A DNA stretch of 25,136 bases from positions 1-25,136 of the forward strand of contig JBEKZQ010000092.1 in NCBI GenBank assembly GCA_049509675.1. Reading direction: 5' to 3'. Below the pieces are notes generated by a model, which worked only from the letters and a program-made list of their open reading frames with translations, did not search any database and was not told where the DNA came from. Source of the stretch: JBEKZQ01 sp049509675. GTDB taxonomy: Bacteria > Planctomycetota > Planctomycetia > Pirellulales > Thermoguttaceae. This document shows, one piece after another, positions 6,376 through 13,430 of the stretch (its first letter is position 1; every line of letters begins with the position of its first letter). The translations under genes were made by a program, and so were the position numbers.

Positions 6376-8997
6376 TCAGAAACCCAAATCTTCCCCCTCG
6401 TGCAGCGCCACGCCGATCTGTTCCAGACTGCCGTGGCGGCCGTTGTACCAGAGAAGCCACTGGCGCCCGTCGAAAATGGCATACGGCTTGTAACAGGCGT
6501 CGTGGTCCCATTCGCCCCGACCGGGACGCACGATCGGATTCGCCGCGTGCCGTTGCCAACTGTTGATGCCGTCCCGCGAGCGGGCCAGGCCGATCTGCGC
6601 ATGATCCACGTCGCGGAAGCCGATGTAGAACATCACGTACCACTCGCCCTGCCGCAGAACCTGCACCGCAGTCACCTTGTGCTGCTCCCACGGAGACCGC
6701 GGATCGGGACGGAATATAGGGTTCGACGCGTGTTTCGTCCACTTCAAGCCGTCCGAACTGGTAGCGTAGCCCACGGCATCCGGCTCGTACTGCTGGCCGG
6801 CCGAATACCACATGCGAAACATCTTCGCCGCGTCGTCCCACATCACGTGCGGGCACATCACCGCCTCCCGCTCCCAGGGCTTTTCCGGCGATAGGACCGG
6901 GCTGGCGCTCTGCCGCTGCCAACGCACGCCGTCCGGACTGATGGCGTAGCCGATCCACGAATGGCCCCGGGCCTGGCCCGTGTACCACATGTGATAGCCG
7001 TCGCCGCGCCGCAGCACGCAGGGGCGGTTGACCTCGTCCTGCCAACCGCCGCCGGGGCCGTGGGTGCCACTGGCTTTGCCAGTGCCCTGAGTGCCACTGG
7101 CTTTGCCAGTGCCCGGCTCAAGTACAATCTGCTGAGTGCCACTGGCTTCGCCAGTGCGTGGCTCAAGTACAATCTGCTGAGTGCCACTGGCTTTGCCAGT
7201 GCGTGGCTCGAGTACAATCTGCGGCGGTTCGCTCCAATGGATGCCGTCTTTGCTCTGGACCAGGGCGATGCTTTTTCGCGGCCGCCAGGAGAGCCACATG
7301 CGATAGAGGTCGCCTTCCTTCAGCACCGAGACGTCGAAACAGGTGCCGTACTTGCCGCCCATCACCGGGTTGTTTTGATATTTTCTCCAGCCGCCGCTGG
7401 CGCCGGCGTCGGCGTCGGCCGGGTGCGGCAGCGGCGCGCAGAGCCGCGTCAATTGGTCCGACGCGGCGATCGGGTGACCGTCGGCAAGCACCTGGAGTCC
7501 CTTGCCCCGCCCATAGCGCTCGCCCGTGCGGTCCCAGACGATTGTAAGCCAGCGGCCGTGGTAGCGGACCTGGTCGAGGCAGAAGTAATCCCACGTGCCG
7601 GCCGGCACCAGGGGGTTGACTTCCACGCTTTCGTCGGCCTGCGGACGCAGCCCCACGAGGCCGTTGATCACCAGGTCGCAATAGGTGGAATGATTGTAAT
7701 CCTTGCCGCGCTCCAAGGGGGTCTGGCGGCGCTCCAACAGCAAGCTCCGCGAGATCCAGTCGCCGCTGCGCGGATTGAGGTTCTCATCGATCCACGGCGC
7801 CGATCGGCCGTCGGCCAGCTTGCGGTGCTGCGATTTGGCGTAGATCTTCAGCAGTTCAAGATAGTCGTTTCGGCCCACGACGTCCTGGCGGTAGTTGTTC
7901 AGGAGATTGGCCATGGCGGTGAGCGTGACGGCCGTGGCGTAGGGCCAACTGGGCCCGTTCCATTGACATTCGTGGCCGGCGTAGGAGAGCGCGAATTTCG
8001 CATGCCGCTGTTCGGCCGTGGTGGGTCCGAAGGGAGCCCAAAAGCCCTGCGGATCGAGGAGCTGTTTCCAGGCCGGCGCCTGGTCGCCCTCGGGAAGATT
8101 GAAGTACCAGGGCGTGTAGCCGTGCAATTCGCGGGCGTCGCAGAGAAGTGCGCCCGGCCGCCGCGGCAGGACCTTGAAGAACTGCGCCTGCGGGTCCCAG
8201 AGCATCTCTTGCGTGCGGCGGCGAATCTCGGCCGCCTTGGAGCGGAAACGCCGGGCGACGGCCGGTTGCCCCAGCCGCGCGGCCATCTCGGCGATCGCCA
8301 CCGCGTCGCCGTACATGTAGGAGTTGATTGTTGCCCGATAACCGCTGCCGCCGATCGAGACTTCCATGCCGTCGCGATCGTCGCTCTGCCAGAACAGCCC
8401 ATTGGCATCGCGGTGCTCCTTCTCCCATGCCTCGTAGTTGGCGATCAGGTCCGGCAAGAGGTCCCTGATGAGGCGGTCGTCGCCGCTGACCAGGAACCGC
8501 GACCAGATCGAGTCGGCGGCCCAGAAGCTGTAGCTTCGCACGGCACCGCCTTTGCGGAACCAGAAGAGGCAGTAGTCGTCGAGGAATTTTGGATCGGCGA
8601 GCCAACGGCCTTCGCGCAGATGATGCCCGGCCGCGCAGTTGATCGAGTTGTGTTTGCCTGCCCAGCCGACGTTAGGCAAGAACTCGGTAATGATCCAACC
8701 GTCCGGCGTCCGCTTGATGTGCTTGCGATACGTCCACCAGCGGAAGTAGTAAATCTCTTCGATCTGCTTGTCCGGGCAGTCCAGCAACGGGACGTTTTTG
8801 CGCAGGAACTCCCATGCGGCCGCGTTGGGAAACTCCTGTGCATACAGTTCGCGGTCGCCGCCGTTGAACTCATCGACGTAGTGGCGGAACGCCTCGGGTT
8901 TGAGGACGGCCGGACCAGCAGCCACCTCCGCCCGTACCGGCGGCGCCGACTGGAAGAGCACCAGGCAACAGATTTGGCAAAGCGCCGCGCGGAACAT
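6376..8997 (-). CDS. Two-domain exported glycosidase: MGH1/GH63-like (alpha/alpha)6 barrel plus C-terminal beta-propeller
   Basis: 873 residues. The ATG at 8997 gives a signal peptide (MFRAALCQICCLVLFQSAPPVRA); an in-frame GTG at 9027 would bury it. Residues about 30-530 resemble the MGH1/GH63-type barrel: YYFRWWTYRKHI, FLPNVGWAGKHNSINCAAGHH, SDDRDGMEVSIGGSGYR, GPSWPYATAVTL, and YNHSTYCDLVINGLVGLRP with a catalytic-type acid region. Residues about 555-873 form a five-bladed propeller of the GH43/GH32/GH130 fold, with repeated blades such as YRMWLSWRP, YHMWYTGQ, FRMWYSAGQ, WYVMFYIGF and WLLWYNGRHG. The two parts are joined by a short ADADAGASGG linker. A run of 45-bp repeats is translated inside the first blades (residues about 590-645). 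It is followed by the PHP gene in the same operon. Specificity is unknown. Confidence 0.85.
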   Translation of the reverse strand: MFRAALCQICCLVLFQSAPPVRAEVAAGPAVLKPEAFRHYVDEFNGGDRELYAQEFPNAAAWEFLRKNVPLLDCPDKQIEEIYYFRWWTYRKHIKRTPDGWIITEFLPNVGWAGKHNSINCAAGHHLREGRWLADPKFLDDYCLFWFRKGGAVRSYSFWAADSIWSRFLVSGDDRLIRDLLPDLIANYEAWEKEHRDANGLFWQSDDRDGMEVSIGGSGYRATINSYMYGDAVAIAEMAARLGQPAVARRFRSKAAEIRRRTQEMLWDPQAQFFKVLPRRPGALLCDARELHGYTPWYFNLPEGDQAPAWKQLLDPQGFWAPFGPTTAEQRHAKFALSYAGHECQWNGPSWPYATAVTLTAMANLLNNYRQDVVGRNDYLELLKIYAKSQHRKLADGRSAPWIDENLNPRSGDWISRSLLLERRQTPLERGKDYNHSTYCDLVINGLVGLRPQADESVEVNPLVPAGTWDYFCLDQVRYHGRWLTIVWDRTGERYGRGKGLQVLADGHPIAASDQLTRLCAPLPHPADADAGASGGWRKYQNNPVMGGKYGTCFDVSVLKEGDLYRMWLSWRPRKSIALVQSKDGIHWSEPPQIVLEPRTGKASGTQQIVLEPRTGEASGTQQIVLEPGTGKASGTQGTGKASGTHGPGGGWQDEVNRPCVLRRGDGYHMWYTGQARGHSWIGYAISPDGVRWQRQSASPVLSPEKPWEREAVMCPHVMWDDAAKMFRMWYSAGQQYEPDAVGYATSSDGLKWTKHASNPIFRPDPRSPWEQHKVTAVQVLRQGEWYVMFYIGFRDVDHAQIGLARSRDGINSWQRHAANPIVRPGRGEWDHDACYKPYAIFDGRQWLLWYNGRHGSLEQIGVALHEGEDLGF
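7064..7225. repeat. In-frame palindromic repeat cluster with three 45-bp units inside the glycosidase gene
   Basis: The palindrome CACTGGC-TTT-GCCAGTG (one copy with TTC) occurs at 7064-7085, 7091-7112, 7136-7157 and 7181-7202. The last three belong to a 45-bp tandem unit (7091-7135, 7136-7180, 7181-7225). Because 45 is divisible by three, the gene reads through as repeats of QQIVLEPRTGKASGT. The unit duplicates the native PQIVLEP blade sequence together with the palindrome. Confidence 0.9.
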
Positions 8998-9375
8998 TAT
9001 AGAGCCCCATGGGCGGAATGAAACCACGCGCCAGTCTACTTCGCCCGCCGCCCGGCGTCTACCGGTTGGGAAGAAAAGCAGCAGGCCACACGCCGGGTGC
9101 CACGGGCCTTGCCCGTGCTCTTTCGGAGGGCTCTTGCGGCAAGAAGTGCCAAAGCAGGAGCGTGCGAGAGGTCAAGAGCCGGCGGCCGTTCCGCGTGGGT
9201 GCGGATACGTTCCATGCTCGCCGACGAATCACGCGGAGAGGTTCTTGGCGCTTCAACGCGGCAAGAACCGGCACAGAAGAGCACTGGCAAGCCAGTGGCA
9301 CCCAGCGAGTCCTTCGTGCCGGCCGAAAGCCCTCACCCTAACCCTCTCCCGGAGAAAGAGGGCACGTTGAATCCC
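8998..9375. repeat. 378-bp gap containing three dispersed palindromic repeats
   Basis: I see no gene here. It is the upstream region of the two-domain glycosidase and the downstream region of the export protein. CACGGGC-CTT-GCCCGTG at 9101-9117 has the same plan as the glycosidase repeats with a different stem. CACTGGC-AA-GCCAGTG at 9282-9297 is an inverted-orientation copy of that family. A CTCACCCTAACCCTCTCCC-type repeat lies at 9332-9362 next to the export gene's stop codon and may double as its terminator. Confidence 0.75.
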
Positions 9376-10869
9376 TTACAGCGAGCTGAGCTTGGAGAAG
9401 TTCAGATTGGCCACCATTGGGAACACGCCGTAGATGCCGCGGGTGAACACCAGGTTGATGAAGTCGTCGGCTTCGAGAATGGCGCACTTGGGCACGATGA
9501 TGACGTCGGAGTCGGAGAGCCAGATCTCGCCCGGAGGGCAGGGCCGCCGCCCGCGCAAGGCGCCTTCCAGATTGATCATCGTGGCCAGCAGCCGCCAGTC
9601 GTCGCCGCGGCGGAAGACCACGATCTGCTTGATGTTGGCCCCCACGTTCCAACTGCCGGCCATGGCCAGCGCCTGCAGGGCCGTGGTGGGGCCGGTCATC
9701 TCGAATCGCCCCGGCTGCTTGACCTCGCCCAGCACGTACACGAAGCGGGGCGCCCGCTGGTCCAGCACCGGCATGATTTCAATGCCCTCGATCTTCAGCC
9801 GGTAGCGCTCGTTGATCTCCTGTTGCAGTTCGGGCAGCGTCAGGTTCTGGGCCCGCAACGAGCCGACGGCCGGCAGCGTGATGGTCCCCTCGGGAGTGAC
9901 GCGGACGGTGAGGCTCTGTCCGCCGCCGAAACGATTCACCGTGTTCCGCAGGTCGTCCAACTGCGTGTTCACCTTCAGCGGCGTGACGGTGATCGAGGGC
10001 ACCTTGTAGTATTTCCGATAAAGTCCTTCCAGGTCGTCGCGAAGCTGGGTGACGGTGTGCCCGGCGGCGTGGACCTGGCCCAGCAAGCGGAGCGTGATCG
10101 TGCCGTCGGGTTGGATCAACAGTTCACGGTTCAGTTCGTTGTCGCTGAACGACTCCACGCGGATCTCGTCGCCCACGTTCAGCCGGTAGGGCGCGGCGGT
10201 TTCCTCGCGGGTGATGCGGTAGAGCATGTCCAACTGGTCGTCGACGCGGATGCGATAGGCGGGCACGTGGGCCAGTCGGTCGTGGCCCACGTATTCGCCT
10301 TGCGCGTAGGCCTGCCAGAGTGCGGCCCGGCTGGCCTCGAAGCCGCCCCACCAGGTCCGCCGACAGTTGGTGCAATCGACGCCGCGGATGTCGTAGGGGG
10401 CAGCCGGTCCCAGGGCCTGGCACTGGACGATCGCACCGTTTCCCTCTCCCTCCGTGTTAGGGTGAGGGGAAATTTGGCAAGCGTCAGCCTCACAAAATGC
10501 CCGTCGTCCCGAGCGTTCCCTCTCCCCGGCCCTATCCCGGAGGGAGAGGGGGACCTCGAGGCGGCCGTTCGCGGAATTCTGCACTTGCGAGCTAAGGCTT
10601 GCCGGCTGCTCGTGGCGGTCGGTGATCTTGATGTCCACCTCGCGCGCCGGCCCGCGCGGCTGGAACCAGGCCAGCAGCGAGGAAGCAGCAATCAGCGCCA
10701 GCCCGAGCACGATCGCCATTCGCCCCGCCAATGCACTGGTGTTCGGCACGCGCGCGACCGCGGAGGCAGCGGGAGGATAGCCGGCCTCATGCTCATGCGA
10801 CGGCAAGCGATGAGCGAGCGAAAAATGGGGCCCTCCCCGATGTGTTTCCTGGCCGATCCTTGCAGTCAT
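9376..10869 (-). CDS. Polysaccharide biosynthesis/export protein with SLBB domains (Wza-like)
   Basis: 497 residues. The ATG at 10869 has AGGAA five bases upstream. A membrane helix (MAIVLGLALIAASSLLAWF) lies at about residues 51-69 with no lipobox. Residues about 165-215 (CTNCRRTWW, AQGEYVGHDRLAHVPAYRIR) are typical of the planctomycete version. The Poly_export domain follows (YRLNVGDEIRVESFSDNELN, LIQPDGTITLRLLGQVHAAG, then a second VTPEGTITLPAVGSLRAQ copy). An SLBB module follows (YVLGEVKQPGRFEMTGPTTA, LQALAMAGSW, VVFRRG, DSDVIIVP). Such proteins form the periplasmic or outer-membrane channel for capsule and exopolysaccharide. Residues about 103-144 are translated repeat DNA. It lies 24 bp downstream of the TPR gene, in one operon; no glycosyltransferase or Wzc kinase is in the window. 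Confidence 0.9.
   Translation of the reverse strand: MTARIGQETHRGGPHFSLAHRLPSHEHEAGYPPAASAVARVPNTSALAGRMAIVLGLALIAASSLLAWFQPRGPAREVDIKITDRHEQPASLSSQVQNSANGRLEVPLSLRDRAGERERSGRRAFCEADACQISPHPNTEGEGNGAIVQCQALGPAAPYDIRGVDCTNCRRTWWGGFEASRAALWQAYAQGEYVGHDRLAHVPAYRIRVDDQLDMLYRITREETAAPYRLNVGDEIRVESFSDNELNRELLIQPDGTITLRLLGQVHAAGHTVTQLRDDLEGLYRKYYKVPSITVTPLKVNTQLDDLRNTVNRFGGGQSLTVRVTPEGTITLPAVGSLRAQNLTLPELQQEINERYRLKIEGIEIMPVLDQRAPRFVYVLGEVKQPGRFEMTGPTTALQALAMAGSWNVGANIKQIVVFRRGDDWRLLATMINLEGALRGRRPCPPGEIWLSDSDVIIVPKCAILEADDFINLVFTRGIYGVFPMVANLNFSKLSSL
10438..10560. repeat. Pair of CTCTCCC-type repeats inserted in frame in the export gene
   Basis: Two repeat arms, CCCTCTCCCTCCGTGTTAGG around 10442-10461 and CCCTATCCCGGAGGGAGAGG around 10529-10548, bracket about 75 bp. 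In the gene they are read as RLEVPLSLRDRAGERERSG and ISPHPNTEGEG. Removing them would leave a continuous linker between the membrane helix and the CTNC segment. Confidence 0.8.
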
Positions 10870-10893
10870 AACGGTTCCTTCCTCTTCTGCCGT

Positions 10894-12387
10894 CTAGCGC
10901 GTCGTCGACGGGTCGTCCGAGAACCAGGAATGCCAACTGATCGGCGATTTCGTGGCCGCCGGGGCCGGCGCATTGTTGCCGGCCGGAGCGGTCCTGGAAC
11001 CGGGAGCTACCGCGGCCGTCTGGCCGGACGCGGCAACGGTCGGCGCCGCGGCCGGGGGCGGACCGAGCGAGCCGTCGCCGGTTGCTCGGGCGAAGGTGGC
11101 CGAATCGACCCACGCCACGATGCCGTCGGCCGAGCGTTGTCCGGCCTTCATCCGGGCCGCCTCAGCGTTGCGAGCGAGGCCGGCCTGCTGGAGGGTCTGC
11201 TGTGCCAGGCGCGCGTCGCCCAGTTGTTGATAAACGTTGGCCAGGTTGCCCAACGCCACCGAGGTCCGCGACAGGGATACGCTGTACTGGAGGATCGTGC
11301 GGGCATCGGAAAAGTTGCCGCACTGGGCCAGCAGCACGCCCAGGTCGTTGGCCGACATGAAATTCCTGGGATACACCAGCAACGACGCCTGGAAGCAAAC
11401 CATGGCCTTGGGCTCCGCCGCCGGCACCTCCAGAGCCTTTTGACGGGCAAACGTGGCGTGCAGTTTCCCCAGGGCATACAGGGCGATCGAGCCGGCGACC
11501 TCGTGTCCGCCCGCCGCGGCCAACTGCGCCTGGGCAAAGGTGAAGTAGGCTTTCAAGGCCGAGATGGGCCGCAACCCGCTGGCCGGCACGCTTTTGAGCA
11601 CGGGGGTGCGGTGGCCGGCGACGATCGTGGCCAGATCGAGATCGGCCTCGAGTTTCGCGCCGGCGGGAATGAAATCCTGGGCCTCCTTCAGAGCCGTCAG
11701 GCCGGCGCTCAGTGCGCTGCTGTGCAACGTGGTTTGAGTTTCGTCGTCCAGTCCCTGCGACACCAGCCGCAGGGCGGCGATGAATTCGGCCCGGGCCGCA
11801 AACAGGGCCTCGCGGTTGGCCAATTCAAAACCGTGCAGCAGTTGCCGATCGGCCAGCCGGGCGATGTTCTCCAAATGGTCGGACCGGGGCGTGGGCGGCG
11901 CGTCGGGGGCCAGCAGTGCGGCCGGCGGTCGCGACTGCCCGGCGGCCGCCGTGGGCAAATCGGTGGGGGCCTGTCCCGATTTTCGTTCGGCAGCCTGCGC
12001 GGGCGCCGCTGGCTTGCCAGTGGTCTGGGTGCTGGGCGCCACCGGCTTTGCCAGTGCCGGGGCGGGCATGGCCAGTTCCGGACCGGCCGACGCGACTGCG
12101 GCCGCGTCGGCCGCGCATTGTCTCAGGCTGCCGGCGTTGCCAATCGCGGCCAGGCCGGCAAACGCTACGCCGCTCCGCACGGCCGGCTTCAGATCCGGCA
12201 ATCGATTCGGGGCGGCGCCAATCGTCTCCGCCCGCGCGGGCTCGACGACCGTGACGCGGATCGGCGGCGGTTCCTGGCTGGGAACCGAAGTCCCGGGACG
12301 GAAGACCAGCCAGGGCAGGCTGGCCAGGGCCAAAACCGCCAATGGCAACGCCAGTCGGCGGCAAAGATATCGGATGTCTCGATCCAT
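10894..12387 (-). CDS. Membrane-anchored tetratricopeptide-repeat protein of an exopolysaccharide operon
   Basis: 497 residues from the ATG at 12387, chosen because the protein then begins MDRDIRYLCRRLALPLAVLAL, a basic stretch plus one membrane helix. Residues about 70-165 are Ala/Pro-rich linker. Residues about 170-430 are alpha-helical with TPR-like helices, the clearest being MSANDLGVLLAQCGNFSDAR followed by VALGNLANVYQQLGDARLAQ. The C-terminus is another Ala/Pro-rich tail ending WHSWFSDDPSTTR. TPR proteins scaffold partner proteins. Its place directly upstream of the export protein suggests a role in assembly of the polysaccharide machinery. The exact role is unknown. Two short palindromic repeats are translated in the linker at residues about 110-128. 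Confidence 0.8.
   Translation of the reverse strand: MDRDIRYLCRRLALPLAVLALASLPWLVFRPGTSVPSQEPPPIRVTVVEPARAETIGAAPNRLPDLKPAVRSGVAFAGLAAIGNAGSLRQCAADAAAVASAGPELAMPAPALAKPVAPSTQTTGKPAAPAQAAERKSGQAPTDLPTAAAGQSRPPAALLAPDAPPTPRSDHLENIARLADRQLLHGFELANREALFAARAEFIAALRLVSQGLDDETQTTLHSSALSAGLTALKEAQDFIPAGAKLEADLDLATIVAGHRTPVLKSVPASGLRPISALKAYFTFAQAQLAAAGGHEVAGSIALYALGKLHATFARQKALEVPAAEPKAMVCFQASLLVYPRNFMSANDLGVLLAQCGNFSDARTILQYSVSLSRTSVALGNLANVYQQLGDARLAQQTLQQAGLARNAEAARMKAGQRSADGIVAWVDSATFARATGDGSLGPPPAAAPTVAASGQTAAVAPGSRTAPAGNNAPAPAATKSPISWHSWFSDDPSTTR
12003..12058. repeat. Two in-frame copies of the CACTGGC palindrome family in the TPR gene
   Basis: The + strand units at 12003-12023 (GCCGCTGGCTTGCCAGTGG) and 12036-12058 (GCCACCGGCTTTGCCAGTGC) are degenerate copies of the element found in the glycosidase. 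They are translated as TTGKPAAP and ALAKPVAP, that is in two different reading frames. Confidence 0.8.
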
Positions 12388-12700
12388 CGCTATTGCCTGA
12401 CAAAATCCGGGGTCGGATTCACTGGGCGCGGACCCCAATCCATTGGGGCGCTCATTGTCTTACGGATCGACCGGATTTTCGGGTTCTTATGAGCGAAAGC
12501 CCGGAAACCACCGGCCGTTACGATGCTTTCGGGCGGAACAATCGTCACAGGCCGTTGCGACACCCGCGCTACAGCCGTCAAAGGCGATAATTTGTCGCCC
12601 GCACAACCGGCACAACCGGCCCATTTTCCGTCACCTTCCGCCGCAGTTCTCTGCCGCTGCCCGCTTGACGCGACGCCGTTGGGGCCGATAGGCTAACGGC
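12388..12700. other. Divergent gap between the TPR operon and the ASCH gene
   Basis: 313 bp with no convincing gene. It must hold the promoters for both directions, but I cannot place -35/-10 boxes with confidence. A short direct repeat ACAACCGGC ACAACCGGC lies at 12603-12620, and a GAAAGC/GCTTTC dyad lies around 12490-12530. Confidence 0.4.
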
Positions 12701-13039
12701 ATGTTGTTGTTCAAGAAACGCTTTTTGGAAGCCATCCGCGGCGGGCAGAAGACCCAGACGATCCGCCTGTGGAAATACGCGCGGATGCGGGCCGGGCAGC
12801 GCAGTTACATCCCCGGGGCGGGCTATATTCGCATTACGGCCGTGGAGGAGGTCCGCCTGTCGGACCTGACCGACGCCGACGCCCGGCCGGACGGTTTTGA
12901 AACGGCCGATCAACTGCGCGCCGAGGTGGCCGCACTGTATCCCGAGCAGTTGGCGGCCGGTTATCGGGCCTTCCGCATCGTGTTTCATGTCCTGCCGCCG
13001 GAAGAGCAGAAGAAGCAGCCACGGATGGAACACGGCTGA
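12701..13039 (+). CDS. ASCH-domain protein (PUA-like fold)
   Basis: 112 residues. MLLFKKRFLEAIRGGQKTQT, then IRLWK, AGQRSYIPGAGYIRITAVEE and the terminal YRAFRIVFHVLP follow the ASCH pattern: an N-terminal F/W-x-x-x-I-x-x-G-x-K-T-x-T-x-R segment, a beta-barrel core with P-G, and a closing strand. ASCH domains are PUA-like RNA- or nucleotide-binding folds; some bacterial members have RNase or amidohydrolase activity. The domain covers the whole protein. The ribosome binding site is weak (TAGG). It is isolated, with a repeat-containing gap downstream. Confidence 0.85.
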   Translation: MLLFKKRFLEAIRGGQKTQTIRLWKYARMRAGQRSYIPGAGYIRITAVEEVRLSDLTDADARPDGFETADQLRAEVAALYPEQLAAGYRAFRIVFHVLPPEEQKKQPRMEHG

Positions 13040-13134
13040 AACACGGACAAGAAGCATCTTGTTCTCTCTTGAGAACCGGATGCCCCCAGGGTAGGTTATT
13101 CCTTCGCCGGTCCTTGGCAGATCGCTTCTCTTCA

Positions 13135-13159
13135 GCCGAAAAATGGACCAGACCCCAAC
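13135..13159. repeat. Dispersed-repeat arm shared with the inside of ctaA
   Basis: GCCGAAAAATGGACC at 13135-13149 is the exact reverse complement of 18395-18409 inside ctaA. The 30-40 bp beyond it also look related (GAGAAG and TGCCAA blocks), so both are probably copies of one element of about 50-60 bp. Confidence 0.6.
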
Positions 13160-13307
13160 TTTGTAGTCCTCCGCGCAAGTCGCCTGTGCGTTGCATGAGA
13201 GCACACCTGTGCCAAGTCGTCTCACTTTGCTCGTTCCTAACCCGTGATTTTTTGCACCCGAACAGAATCGCAATAATCCGCTGTTGTCCGATCACCCACA
13301 TAAGTGT

Positions 13308-13338
13308 AAAGTACTTAGGAATGGTGGTTAAGTACTTT
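13308..13338. promoter_or_regulatory. Two AAGTACTT palindromes 21 bp apart, putative operator
   Basis: AAAGTACTTA (13308-13317) and TAAGTACTTT (13329-13338) form a perfect 10-bp inverted repeat. Each half contains the self-complementary octamer AAGTACTT. The octamer centres are 21 bp apart, two helical turns, placing both on one DNA face. They lie 93 bp upstream of the regulator's start codon. There is no T-run, so a terminator is unlikely. A dimeric regulator binding cooperatively is the natural inference. Confidence 0.55.
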
Positions 13339-13430
13339 CCTTCATTTGTGGGGGTCGATGGTACGGGACGGCGGGTTTTTCTCTCCCAATTTCCGCTTCT
13401 TTCCTCTTCTCGTAAACACGGAGCAACGCG

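Larger units (their letters stand above)
13040..13430. other. 391-bp gap upstream of the NtrC-like regulator
   Basis: No gene is visible. The gap holds a dispersed-repeat arm at 13135-13159 (GCCGAAAAATGGACC, then AGACCCCAAC) and the paired AAGTACTT palindromes listed separately. The base composition is more AT-rich from about 13230 to 13345, as expected of a promoter region. Confidence 0.5.

Noticed and set aside
7064..7225. Possible CRISPR array
   Set aside because: The repeat period is 45 bp, but the 'spacers' are nearly identical copies of coding sequence, and no cas gene is present. It is a tandem in-frame repeat.
6961..9021. A + strand frame of about 686 codons
   Set aside because: It mirrors the two-domain glycosidase on the other strand and shows no family motif.
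9097..12492. A very long open frame on the + strand (over 1,100 codons)
   Set aside because: It is antisense to two clearly recognisable genes (export and TPR proteins). Its translation has no domain features, and high GC content makes stop-free antisense frames common.
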